Part shown: positions 17,734-25,293 of the stretch, in pieces
Layout: every line of letters starts with the position of its first letter
Numbering within the stretch: the stretch's first letter is position 1
Assembly (NCBI RefSeq): GCF_040250305.1
Contig: NZ_CP158190.1
Span: forward strand, 2,574,001 to 2,638,000
Source: Peribacillus frigoritolerans
Lineage (GTDB): Bacteria; Bacillota; Bacilli; Bacillales; DSM-1321
Reading direction: 5' to 3'
DNA: 64,000 bases
Program-made: the position numbers and the translations under genes
The notes under the pieces: generated by a model
Database searches by the model: none
What the model was told of the DNA's origin: nothing
What the model saw: only the letters and a program-made list of their open reading frames with translations

Positions 17734-18618
17734 TTGAGAAAGAAACTCTTAACGACGAGCTCGGACGGTTTGATGGAGGATTCATATCCCTACCAGTTGT
17801 ATCAAAAGGCAAAAAAGTTTGGAATTTGGAATCCCCAAGATATCAATTTCTCACAGGATCAAGAGGACTGGAAAACACTATCTGTTAAAGATAAAGAATG
17901 GGTGCTGAAACTTCTCGCGCAATTTCAAGGAGGGGAAGAGGCGGTTACTCTCGACTTACTCCCATTGCTTAGGGTGATTGCGAGAGAAGGTAGATTGGAA
18001 GAGGAGATGTTCCTTACAACCTTTTTATGTGATGAAGCTAAACATACTGAATTCTTTCGGCTGGTGTTAAATGCTATTGGTGAAAAAGGCGATCTTGCTC
18101 ACTTGCATTCTGAATCCTATCGTAAGTTTTTTTATGAAATTCTCCCCGAAACAATGGAACGGCTTTGGCATGGACAAACCCCTGAGGTAATAGCTGACGC
18201 AGCTACAGTGTACAATATGTTTGCTGAAGGAGTTTTGGCGGAAACTGGATATAAATCATTTTACGATGGACTGAAAATTATGGATAAAATGCCCGGACTT
18301 TTAGAGGGCATTGACCACTTAAAGAAAGATGAATCAAGACATATTGCATATGGAACATTTCTTCTTCAGCGCTTGATTTGTGAACATCCTCATCTTTTTG
18401 ACAGGGTGGTTAAGAAGCTTGAGGAATTGGCACCACTTGCTATCTCCTTAAATGCAGAGGGCGTTATTGGAAATGGGGAAAAAGCAAAGGAATATCATTC
18501 TGATATTAAGAAATACTCAGAAAAACAGTTAATGGTAAGAATTGAAATCCTTGCACGGGCGAAGGGACAGACAATCGAAGAAATTTATCGATCTACTGGA
18601 GGAAACTCAAAACCATAA
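17734..18618 (+). CDS. R2-like ligand-binding oxidase (R2lox)
   Basis: The 294-residue ferritin-like protein resembles the ribonucleotide reductase beta chain but fits the R2lox group, which holds a Mn/Fe centre, a Tyr-Val crosslink and a buried fatty-acid-like ligand. Metal-ligand motifs are visible: GGEEAVTLDLLPL (Glu 69 with Val 71 close by), CDEAKHTEFF (Glu 101, His 104), AEGVLAETGYKSFY with a Tyr near residue 162, and KKDESRHIAYG. No alpha subunit gene is nearby, consistent with an oxidase. The start is TTG at 17734 with AAGGAGG 7 nt upstream. The divergent TetR-hydrolase operon suggests shared control. Confidence 0.88.
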   Translation: MRKKLLTTSSDGLMEDSYPYQLYQKAKKFGIWNPQDINFSQDQEDWKTLSVKDKEWVLKLLAQFQGGEEAVTLDLLPLLRVIAREGRLEEEMFLTTFLCDEAKHTEFFRLVLNAIGEKGDLAHLHSESYRKFFYEILPETMERLWHGQTPEVIADAATVYNMFAEGVLAETGYKSFYDGLKIMDKMPGLLEGIDHLKKDESRHIAYGTFLLQRLICEHPHLFDRVVKKLEELAPLAISLNAEGVIGNGEKAKEYHSDIKKYSEKQLMVRIEILARAKGQTIEEIYRSTGGNSKP

Positions 18619-18645
18619 AAAGGATTAGAATAACAGAGTTAGAAG

Positions 18646-18675
18646 TCACCAGTCACTATGATTGGTGATTTTTTT
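18646..18675 (+). terminator. Terminator with CACCAGTC core (copy 1)
   Basis: TCACCAGTC (18646-18654) pairs with GATTGGTGA (18660-18668), then a T run. It ends the R2lox gene. The same core recurs at 19460 and 29441. Confidence 0.85.
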
Positions 18676-18775
18676 AATAAAATTATCATTTTTTTACTTT
18701 TAATGAAAAAAATACAAAAACATTATTTTTTGTGCTATAATTTGTGTTTTTTCCCAATTAAAATTTGAAAGGGAG

Positions 18776-19183
18776 ATGGACAAATCTGTTAATCGTTTTT
18801 TAGTTTAACTATTATTAGTAGGAGTGTTCACGTTTAGTAGTATTAATATTTCTTTTGCAGAAGAAGCAGATTGGGCAGAGTTTGAGAGCTTGAAATCATT
18901 AGATACCATTGAATTTTATGGATTAATTCAAGGAGAAGCCGCATTCGAAAAGGGTACAACAAGTGAAGTTATATATAATCCCATGTATGAAGATGGAACA
19001 ACATTGGATGTAAAGTAGTGGACCACTAAAGACAAAGACTCTAATCAAGTTCAGGTTCATTATGCTAAGAGTTATGATTCAAATATTAGCACTAAGGATA
19101 CATCAACAAAAAACCATAGGGTTGTAATTAACAAAACTAAATCATCTAGGAGTACTCAATATCCCTTATCCTTTAAAAACTAG
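18776..19183 (+). pseudogene. Small secreted protein gene with two in-frame stops
   Basis: One reading frame runs from ATG 18776 (after AAAGGGAG) to TAG 19181, interrupted only by TAA at 18806 and TAG at 19016. Read through, it gives about 133 residues: MDKSVNRFLV, stop, LLLVGVFTFSSINISFAEEA as the rest of a signal peptide, a middle part (FESLKSLDTIEFYGLIQGEA), stop, and a tail starting WTTKDKDSNQVQVHYAKSYD. All three segments look like coding sequence and no frame change is needed, so this is probably a gene inactivated by two nonsense changes. The family is not recognised. Confidence 0.6.
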
Positions 19184-19194
19184 GAGTGAAGAAA

Positions 19195-19431
19195 ATGAAT
19201 ATAAAAAAAAACCAAAAGTTCGTACAGTTAGACGTAAGGAATTGGGATAATACTGAATTAGTAGAAAGTTTATATGAGATTTGCGAGACTAGTAAAGAGT
19301 ATGAAAATGATGAAGTAGAGGTTCATCAGGTTGTGGACTTAGGAAAACTTAAAAACGAGTGGAGATATTTAATCATTCTAAATATTTCACAAGACTTGGA
19401 TAACCTAGGTGCACCAGTAGACCATTATTAA
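19195..19431 (+). CDS. Small hypothetical protein
   Basis: The 78-residue product is mixed and acidic (LDVRNWDNTELVESLYEICE near the start, APVDHY at the end). The ATG at 19195 has AGGAG 8 nt upstream, overlapping the stop of the broken secreted-protein gene, so the two were once one transcript. No transmembrane segment or known motif is visible. It ends before a strong terminator. Confidence 0.55.
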   Translation: MNIKKNQKFVQLDVRNWDNTELVESLYEICETSKEYENDEVEVHQVVDLGKLKNEWRYLIILNISQDLDNLGAPVDHY

Positions 19432-19458
19432 AATTTAAATAGAAAATTATAGCTTAAG

Positions 19459-19486
19459 ACCACCAGTCAGTTAAGATTGGTGGTTT
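19459..19486 (+). terminator. Terminator with CACCAGTC core (copy 2)
   Basis: CCACCAGTC (19460-19468) pairs with GATTGGTGG (19475-19483), followed by TTTT. Confidence 0.8.
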
Positions 19487-19564
19487 TACTCTGTTTGAAC
19501 TAATTCAAATTACATCTTCAATATTCAAGGTATTCACAAATGTTGATCAATATTGCTATACCGG

Positions 19565-19663
19565 AGCGTGAAGGAGTTTAACAATCAAGCGGTTAGTGGT
19601 GCAGATCAAGTCTATTACAAACATAGTGCTGATCCGGTTGGAGGCCCAAGATACACAAGATAA
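19565..19663 (+). pseudogene. C-terminal remnant of an unknown protein
   Basis: A reading frame without a start codon runs to TAA 19661-19663 and reads SVKEFNNQAVSGADQVYY, then KHSADPVGGPRYTR. The composition looks like coding sequence, but the upstream frame is closed by a TGA at 19544. It is probably the tail of a gene lost next to the mobile element. I do not recognise the family. Confidence 0.35.
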
Positions 19664-19757
19664 CCTTAACTAGTATAAGAAAAATAAAAAATAGGCAGTC
19701 TCAAAGACCGCCATTTTCGGGATATTACACAAGTACAGTGTGACTCTATAGAGAGGT

Positions 19758-19795
19758 CCCGATTCACAAATGATCATATTTTCTTGTGACTCGGG
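19758..19795. terminator. Large inverted repeat, likely terminator of the DUF3900-like copy
   Basis: CCCGATTCACAA (19758-19769) pairs with TTGTGACTCGGG (19784-19795) with one mismatch. It lies immediately after the 3' end of the truncated minus-strand gene, so it may have been the original terminator of the host gene. Confidence 0.6.
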
Positions 19796-19798
19796 CTA

Positions 19799-20326
19799 TC
19801 ATCAACTTTTATTAATGATTTTATCAATTAGTACTTGTAAATCATCCGGCCTGTGAAACTCAATCGGCGAGACACCTTTATCGAATTCTATTGTATTGGA
19901 TTCTATCATCAATACATACTTCCCATTAATCTTTCCTAAATGGATGGTATCCCTGAAATCAGCAAGCCATCCTTTAACAGATGTACTGCCAAGCTTCATG
20001 CGCAGTTCAGCTTCAGGTGTATGCTCGACAATCTGGGCTGTGGCTTCGACGACTTGGTGGGTTTCAAGACTTTCCTGGATTTCGCGTTTATCGCTTGTTT
20101 CCCAGATTTCCAGGTCCTGTTCGAATTTTTGCAGTTCGTCACTGTTTTCTTGAATTGAGCGGATACATGTTCATGAACCATGTGGATGACTTGGTTTTTC
20201 ATGATTTCAGGCATCGATTCGCCATATTCGACGAATTTCAAGAAGTCCTCGAAGTAGCGGGCATGTGAAGCCTGGTGGATTTTCAGTTCGCCTTCTTCGA
20301 CCATACCTTCTTCGGGCATGTATGGG
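19799..20326 (-). pseudogene. Truncated, frameshifted 3' copy of the DUF3900-like gene
   Basis: This stretch closely matches bases 32385-32913 of the intact gene (about 90% by eye) and encodes its C-terminal half, from PYMPEEGMVEEGELKIHQ to IDKIINKS. It lacks the first half. One base is missing near 20150, where HEHVSAQF changes frame, so it cannot encode even the fragment intact. At the far end identity stops abruptly after TATGGG (20326). The copy lies next to an integrase remnant, as expected for the host half of a gene displaced by an integrating element. Confidence 0.8.
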
Positions 20327-20385
20327 AGAGAAGTCTTCATACCGTGATATTATTGAGTTTTATTTTTTGCTGGTCACGAAATTGG

Positions 20386-20697
20386 TCACAGATTGAGCAC
20401 TTTATCAATTTCAACTGCAACACTCTTCTGCATGTTAGAGGACGCATGACTGTATATGTCCAAAGTCGTTCCGATCTCAGCATGTCCGAGACGTTCGCTA
20501 ATTAGCTAAACGTTCACATTTTGCTGAATAAGTAATGTAGCATGAGAGTGTCTTGTAGCTGAATGAAATTTTGTTTTAGGTAAACCAACTTTTTCGGTCA
20601 AATTATAAAACTATTTTCTAAAATTACGTGGGATAATCGGTTTTCCATTTCGGGTACAAATTACTAAATCATTATCGTGATATTTCTCACCTAGCAA
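20386..20697 (-). pseudogene. Tyrosine recombinase (phage integrase) remnant
   Basis: On the minus strand one frame reads LGEKYHDNDLVICTRNGKP, then FHSATRHSHATLLIQQ, LISERLGHAEIGTTLDIYSH and a tail ending DKVLNL. This is the C-terminal catalytic half of a tyrosine recombinase, with the Arg/His region and the catalytic Tyr in DIYSH. Two TAG codons interrupt it in frame (after RNFRK and after QNVNV) and the N-terminal half is gone. Its 3' end lies about 60 nt from the edge of the DUF3900-like duplication, the normal place for an integrase beside an attachment site. Confidence 0.85.
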
Positions 20698-21112
20698 TCG
20701 AGCCGACGATGGACAATATGCGTTTCAATATGACACAACTGCATCGATGGCAAACCTGTTTAAATTAATTTCTTTTAATAAGGATATTTTCGGAATTAGT
20801 AAGGATAGCACGAAAGTTACATTGGAAGGAATGACGGATTTAGGTGTACAACTTAAATCCACAAATGGTTTTGCTTCCCTGTTTAGTGCAAATGGAAATG
20901 TGTCAATATTAGCACCAAATGGGAATGCAGATATATCTTCTAAAACTAGATTAACTGTTGATGCACCATACACGGAAATTAAAAATTGTATGAAACTCAT
21001 TCCTGCACCAGCAGCTAGCGCGGTGAATAATTCTTTATATATTGATAGCACGTCTGGTTTACTGAAGTTCAAGGATATAAATGGAGTTATTAAGACAATT
21101 AATTTATCATGA
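20698..21112 (+). pseudogene. Phage tail-fibre-like protein, 3' fragment
   Basis: A frame open from about 20690 to the TGA near 21112 encodes a repeat-rich, beta-type stretch (DGQYAFQYDTTASMANLFKL, TNGFASLFSANGNVSILAP, SLYIDSTSGLLKFKD). This is typical of the end of tail-fibre or baseplate proteins in Bacillus prophages. The coding sense continues upstream of the first ATG (20747) without a ribosome-binding site and then meets the integrase remnant head-on, so the 5' part was deleted. The next gene starts 14 nt later. Confidence 0.6.
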
Positions 21113-21125
21113 AAGGAGTAAAAGA

Positions 21126-21263
21126 ATGGTTAAAAAGAATAACAAAAATACCAAGGAAGTTGAAAAACTTTTACTTTTAAATGAAAAAATAAACCAAGAT
21201 AATAAAATAGAGAACCAAAAAATATTTGTTGGAGGAACATTGAATAAAATGAAAAACAAGTGA
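21126..21263 (+). CDS. Small basic phage-type protein
   Basis: The 45-residue, lysine- and asparagine-rich product starts at ATG 21126 after GAAAGGAG. It follows the tail-fibre fragment closely, where Bacillus phages often carry a tiny gene before the lysis cassette. No motif is recognised. Confidence 0.5.
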   Translation: MVKKNNKNTKEVEKLLLLNEKINQDNKIENQKIFVGGTLNKMKNK

Positions 21264-21325
21264 AATATTTCCTGGGTGGAGTTAAAATATGTTATGAGTA
21301 ATCACTTTGCCTAGGAGATGAATGA

Positions 21326-22120
21326 ATGGAAAAGAAAGAAGAACTTATATATATTGCTACTAATCCTGATGCCTATCTTAACACAACAGGAAAAACACTG
21401 GATTCCAGGTTAGAAAAAATCGAAATGAATGAAAGCCAAGAAAAAGAAATAAAGAAAGAACAAAGTTTAAGAGTAATTAGGGAAAAAGGATTATCTTTAT
21501 TTGGAGCTGTTGGAGATGTAGTATCTACTGTTCTAAATTGGAATGAAGAGGTCAATAAAAACTTAACTGAAGCAAAGCAAATGATTTTATTAGAGCAATA
21601 TTTTAATAAAATGGACGAACAAGAAAAAGCCGTAAATATGCTTAAAGATTTTTTGAAAAACTCGCAAGGAAATACACTTTTTAATAAGATTCTGAGAATA
21701 ATAGATGATTCTCCACCAGATCCAGAATTAACAGAGCATTTCTCAACAGTACTGAAACGAATTGTAGAAGAAGGCAATTTTGAGGAACTATTTGAGAAAC
21801 ATAGATATGCATTAGGACAACTAGAAAGATTAACTCCGCAAGCGATAACTATAATATCTGATTACGAAAATTGGCCACTATTACATTTAAGAACATCTAT
21901 ACAATTTGGTTCTAAAATTACATCAGATTTTTATTCAGAATTTACTCAGGCATATAGTCAATTAAGAGGGATTTCAGATGAAAATAAATTTAGAAGAATT
22001 CAACACTCAGTGATTGAAATACAAAGATTAGGTTTAATGGAAGCACATAGTATAGGGAATGAACAACATAAGTGTGAATTGACTATTATAGGAAGAGAAT
22101 TATTAGTTTATATTACCTAA
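21326..22120 (+). CDS. Unknown alpha-helical accessory protein
   Basis: The 264-residue product is mostly helical and charged. Residues 1-50 are rich in Glu and Lys, a short apolar stretch (LSLFGAVGDVVSTVLNW) follows near residue 60, and the C-terminal 60 residues (RRIQHSVIEIQRLGLMEAHS, then LTIIGRELLVYI) look like a winged-helix end. AGGAGATG precedes the ATG. It sits between tail and holin genes, the usual slot for added phage genes, together with several other unknowns. I do not recognise the family; resemblance to Abi-type proteins such as DUF4393 is only a guess. Confidence 0.55.
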   Translation: MEKKEELIYIATNPDAYLNTTGKTLDSRLEKIEMNESQEKEIKKEQSLRVIREKGLSLFGAVGDVVSTVLNWNEEVNKNLTEAKQMILLEQYFNKMDEQEKAVNMLKDFLKNSQGNTLFNKILRIIDDSPPDPELTEHFSTVLKRIVEEGNFEELFEKHRYALGQLERLTPQAITIISDYENWPLLHLRTSIQFGSKITSDFYSEFTQAYSQLRGISDENKFRRIQHSVIEIQRLGLMEAHSIGNEQHKCELTIIGRELLVYIT

Positions 22121-22293
22121 CAGGAACATACCTCGAGGTTAAAGAACTTCCAAATTAGTTTTCTTTAGGTTTAGATAAATTTTAAAAATATATCTTAATA
22201 AAAAAACTATCTGGGTTTTTATGGTATGATAATTAAGTCACTCCTCCTTAGTTTTGTATTACCTTATACAATATAAAATATGGAGGTTTTATT

Positions 22294-22518
22294 ATGAGTA
22301 ATAATCATTTTGATCAAACTGTGGATCGGTTGCTTGTTGATCTTAGTCAAATAATGACGGAATATGACCAAAAAAATTTACGAATATTGATTGGAAGCTA
22401 CATGAAATATATCAGTAAATTTCATGGTCAATCGTATAATTCTAGGTATTATTTTGACGCAATGAAAGTTGATCATATTAAGCATCGTATTCTAGCTGAT
22501 TATTATATAATGAAATGA
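22294..22518 (+). CDS. Small hypothetical protein
   Basis: The 74-residue product (DQTVDRLLVDLSQIMTEYDQ, then YDSRYYF-like aromatic stretches near the middle) begins at ATG 22294 with TGGAGG 8 nt upstream and its own terminator after the stop. It appears soluble and helical; no family is recognised. It lies in the accessory block of the element. Confidence 0.55.
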   Translation: MSNNHFDQTVDRLLVDLSQIMTEYDQKNLRILIGSYMKYISKFHGQSYNSRYYFDAMKVDHIKHRILADYYIMK

Positions 22519-22523
22519 GTGAC

Positions 22524-22557
22524 AAAGCTGACTATCTTTTAGGTAGTCAGCTTTTTT
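22524..22557 (+). terminator. Rho-independent terminator
   Basis: AAAGCTGACTA (22524-22534) pairs with TAGTCAGCTTT (22544-22554), followed by T residues. Confidence 0.85.
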
Positions 22558-22678
22558 AAAATGTTTTAATTGCTGTCTAGTTGGAACAAAATGTGCGGTA
22601 GGAACTTACTTAGAAAATTCTTATAACAGATAAAGGGGTATCCGTTATAATGAAAATAAACTGTCGGAGGTGATAAAA

Positions 22679-22918
22679 ATGATTGAAGTGATAGTTGATC
22701 ATTCCTATGAAGATGATTACCATAGTATTGCTCAGATAAATGTAAATTTAGCAGATGATAACGAAAACAAAAGGGTTTCTAAAGTTCTGGCTGATAATAA
22801 TAACTTTGGTAGAGAAATTTTCATCTCAGGTGGAGATGTAATGGGCTTTTTAAGTAATGCCTTAAACATTGACCAAAAATATATTGACATCGCGATCGAA
22901 GAAATAGATCTGTATTAA
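22679..22918 (+). CDS. Small acidic hypothetical protein
   Basis: The 79-residue, strongly acidic product (MIEVIVDHSYEDDYHSIAQI at the start, IDIAIEEIDLY at the end) starts at ATG 22679, 8 nt after GGAGG; an upstream GTG at 22670 lies in the ribosome-binding site. It is a single-gene unit between two terminators. Acidic small proteins of phage elements are sometimes inhibitors or immunity proteins, but nothing here proves it. Confidence 0.55.
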   Translation: MIEVIVDHSYEDDYHSIAQINVNLADDNENKRVSKVLADNNNFGREIFISGGDVMGFLSNALNIDQKYIDIAIEEIDLY

Positions 22919-22942
22919 AGCTATTTGGAACGAAATTTGCGG

Positions 22943-22973
22943 TTAGCACTTCTTAAATGAAGTGCTTTTTTTA
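22943..22973 (+). terminator. Rho-independent terminator
   Basis: AGCACTTC (22945-22952) pairs with GAAGTGCT (22959-22966), then a T run. Confidence 0.8.
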
Positions 22974-23030
22974 TGGATAAACAGGGAAAAGGGTTTAAAT
23001 GTAGAATATTAATTATAGTGAGGTGGAATT

Positions 23031-23741
23031 GTGGCAGAATTTTTGAGTACATTTGTATTTATTTTACCTGGTATTATGGCTTACTTCTGGTTGCAGGCAT
23101 TCGGGCTTACCCCTTCTGTAAAACATACTGCACCAGAGCTATCAGGGATAGCAGCTTTATTATGGCTTCCTGTGAGTTTTGGTACACTGTTAGTATTAAA
23201 TGTCTGGGGAGCGATATTTGAAAATGGTCCTTTATCAGTAAAAAGAGTATGGACAGTTGAAAATTTAAATACTGCAACATCAGATATTCAGTATTTAGTA
23301 TTATTTTTATTTTTAAGTTTTATAGTAAGCTTTTTAATTTGTTCGTTTTGGAGTTTATGGGGAAACAATATACTCCATTGGGTGATTAATAAAGTTAGAA
23401 AGTCCAGAAAGATAGCACCATTATCTTCAAGTACATCAGTTTGGGAAGAATTTTTCATTAAAGTTAATGAGAATGAAAAAGAGAAAGAAGCTGTCTATAT
23501 TGTTTATAAAATTGATAAACCTGAGGAAAAGATTATAGGTTCTATGGCGAAAGCTTCAAGACCCTTAGAAACCGATAAAGGACTTGTATTGGAGAAAACA
23601 AATGAATGGAAAGAATCAATTAACGAACATTATGATTATGAGGTTAAAAGAGTTTTTGTTGACACCAAATCAGGAATGGTTATTGAAGAGATAGATCATA
23701 GGAATCTAAAAGATAAAGCCATTCCTGAAGATAGTCAATGA
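23031..23741 (+). CDS. Membrane-anchored protein, DUF6338-like
   Basis: The 236-residue product has about three membrane segments in its first half (EFLSTFVFILPGIMAYFWLQ, ALLWLPVSFGTLLVLNVW, LVLFLFLSFIVSFLICSF) and a soluble C-terminal half of mixed strands and helices. The layout, with the PG near residue 13, resembles DUF6338 proteins; this is from memory and tentative. GAGGTGG precedes the GTG start. DUF6338 genes are often seen in phage and defence neighbourhoods, but no function is established. The two tiny peptide genes lie just downstream on the other strand. Confidence 0.6.
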   Translation: MAEFLSTFVFILPGIMAYFWLQAFGLTPSVKHTAPELSGIAALLWLPVSFGTLLVLNVWGAIFENGPLSVKRVWTVENLNTATSDIQYLVLFLFLSFIVSFLICSFWSLWGNNILHWVINKVRKSRKIAPLSSSTSVWEEFFIKVNENEKEKEAVYIVYKIDKPEEKIIGSMAKASRPLETDKGLVLEKTNEWKESINEHYDYEVKRVFVDTKSGMVIEEIDHRNLKDKAIPEDSQ

Positions 23742-23745
23742 AAGC

Positions 23746-23865
23746 CTATATCTTCTTAGGCGGTGGGGATACTATTTTGCCGTCTACAGATCCATTAATT
23801 CCTCCACCTGGAGCTTTTCCAGTTAGTTTAATTGGGGATGTAGATCCTACTTGTTTTTTACTCAT
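23746..23865 (-). CDS. Tiny peptide 1 (39 aa) ending in GKIVSPPPKKI
   Basis: The product is MSKKQVGSTSPIKLT, then GKAPGGGINGSVDGKIVSPP and PKKI. The ATG at 23865 has GGAAGGATG upstream. It is rich in Gly, Pro, Ser and Lys and has no membrane segment. Its last 15 residues match the end of a second small frame at 23938-24024: SVDGKIVSPPPKK against SIEGKIVSPPSPPTTKK. Conservation between two neighbouring frames is the main evidence that both are or were genes. The function is unknown; a ribosomally made peptide or a regulatory peptide are possibilities. Confidence 0.5.
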   Translation of the reverse strand: MSKKQVGSTSPIKLTGKAPGGGINGSVDGKIVSPPPKKI

Positions 23866-23937
23866 GTGATTCATCCTTCCTGATTTCTTTTAAAAAAGAA
23901 AATTGAACAATTAGTGCTCACTGAAAATAATCATTAA

Positions 23938-24024
23938 TTATTTTTTTGTTGTTGGAGGAGAAGGTGGGGATACAATCTTACCCTCTATAGATCTGGTTTC
24001 AGTAGATGATTTATTAATACCTAT
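23938..24024 (-). pseudogene. Tiny peptide 2 (28 aa) with ATA in place of a start codon
   Basis: A strong ribosome-binding site, AAAGGAGG, is followed 8 nt later by ATA (24024-24022) and then GINKSSTETRSIEGKIVSPP with SPPTTKK and a stop. The frame is a paralogue of the neighbouring 39-aa peptide. Either the ATG start mutated to ATA and the gene is dead, or translation begins at this rare codon. It lies 72 nt upstream of peptide 1 on the same strand, so the two were probably co-transcribed. Confidence 0.4.
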
Positions 24025-24386
24025 GATAATTTCCTCCTTTGAAAAAATTGATATGTAACCTTTATTTATAATTCGACAAAAGGAATGATTGTCCTTTTTT
24101 CTTTTTAGAAGGATACGAACAATGAGATAACTTGTGTGTTACTTAAAGCTAAATAGCAATACAATTCAAGTCGTCCCAAAAGGGCGGCTTTTTACTCTGG
24201 ATTTAAGATACTAGACATACAGTTAGGTATTAGTGAGAGCACCTGCAGAATAGGAGGACTTGGGAATGGAAAGTTAGCATACTAAATAAAAGGAGGCATT
24301 TTTTAGACAAGGTTCTTTAAAAAAATTATATTTTTTGAGATGCCATGTTATAGTAAATTATAACTATATGGTAAAAGAGGTAAAGT
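24025..24386. other. Intergenic stretch with two hairpins
   Basis: A short hairpin with a T run lies at 24075-24100 and a stronger one at 24168-24194 (AGTCGTCC paired with GGGCGGCT, then TTTTT). The second is nearly repeated after the next gene at 24996-25027. Two AGGAGG-like sites (24252 and 24290) are followed by no usable frame. Confidence 0.5.
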
Positions 24387-24979
24387 ATGAAAAATTGTCC
24401 ATTTTGCGGAGCTGAAAAAATTACCGAAAACGCAGTTTATTGTTCTCAATGTGAAATTAAATTAAGGATGATTTAAATAACGATAGTCATCCTGTAATTA
24501 AATTTATAAAAATTAAACCGGAAAAATTAGATGAAATAATTCCTGTTAATTTTAGTGATCCACTTTTTAAAACTATTGATGAGATTAATGATCTTGCACA
24601 AACTTTTGAATTATTAAATGAGGATATCAAAGAGATTTTTATCGAATTATTAGAATTAGAAATGAAAAAAACTGATAAAGAATTGGATAGAAAAGTTATT
24701 TTCAATATTGATGAATACTTTTTATTATTGGTAAGATACGATAACTTGCAATATATAAAATGGGCCTTGATGAACGTTGACATTGAGTTACAGATTTATA
24801 AACATTATCAAGGCAGGCGTAAAGAATTATATCCACAACTTAGAACTACAAAAAATAATAATGAGAAAAAAGATACTTTTTCAAACAATATTTTAGAAAT
24901 AGCAGATTTAGCTTTAAGTTTAACTTCACCTGTAGGAGCTATGAAATATATTGTGAAAAAAGCAAAAGAACGAAGTTAA
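24387..24979 (+). pseudogene. Zinc-ribbon protein gene with one frameshift
   Basis: ATG 24387 opens MKNCPFCGAEKITENAVYCS then QCEIKL, a classic double-CxxC zinc ribbon, and stops at 24474. In another frame, starting at about the same place, coding continues as KDDLNNDSHPVIKFIKIKPE through an acidic helical region to KKAKERS at 24979. Loss of one base near 24462, in a run of A and T, explains the break. The whole would be about 197 residues: an N-terminal zinc ribbon joined to an unknown helical domain. Either the gene is inactive or there is a sequencing error. Confidence 0.6.
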
Positions 24980-24995
24980 TAAGTAAGAAATTCCT

Positions 24996-25027
24996 AAGTC
25001 GTCCTATTTAAAGGGCGGCTTTTTATT
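24996..25027 (+). terminator. Rho-independent terminator
   Basis: AAGTCGTCC (24996-25004) pairs with GGGCGGCTTT (25013-25022), then T residues; it is very like the hairpin at 24168-24194. Confidence 0.75.
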
Positions 25028-25051
25028 ATGCGATGAAAGGGGTGTATTGGA

Positions 25052-25276
25052 TTGGAAACAGAAATATTTAATTTATTTTTAAAACAGGGTGGATACACAG
25101 TCTTATTCGTATGGTTACTATGGACAACGATGAAAACTAACAAAGAACGGGAAGCGAATTATCAATCTGTAATTGAAAAGAATCAGGACGTAATTGAAAC
25201 ACAAGCTCAAGCATTCTCAACATTGGCTCAAGATGTAAATGAAATTAAACAAATTATTGTACAGGATAATAAATAA
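25052..25276 (+). CDS. BhlA/UviB-family holin
   Basis: The 74-residue product has one N-terminal membrane segment (GGYTVLFVWLLWTTMKT) followed by a charged coiled-coil tail (IEKNQDVIETQAQAFSTLAQ). This is the plan of BhlA/UviB phage holin-like proteins that open the membrane for the endolysin. The start is TTG at 25052 with AAAGGGGTG upstream. The amidase gene follows 17 nt later, giving the standard lysis cassette. Confidence 0.85.
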   Translation: METEIFNLFLKQGGYTVLFVWLLWTTMKTNKEREANYQSVIEKNQDVIETQAQAFSTLAQDVNEIKQIIVQDNK

Positions 25277-25293
25277 CCAGGGAGGAATACAAA

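Noticed and set aside
17734..18618. Ribonucleotide reductase beta subunit
   Set aside because: The motif spacing and lack of an alpha subunit fit R2lox better.
19896..20268. Plus-strand frames opposite the broken DUF3900-like copy
   Set aside because: Antisense shadows; similar frames appear opposite the intact copy at 32567-32855.
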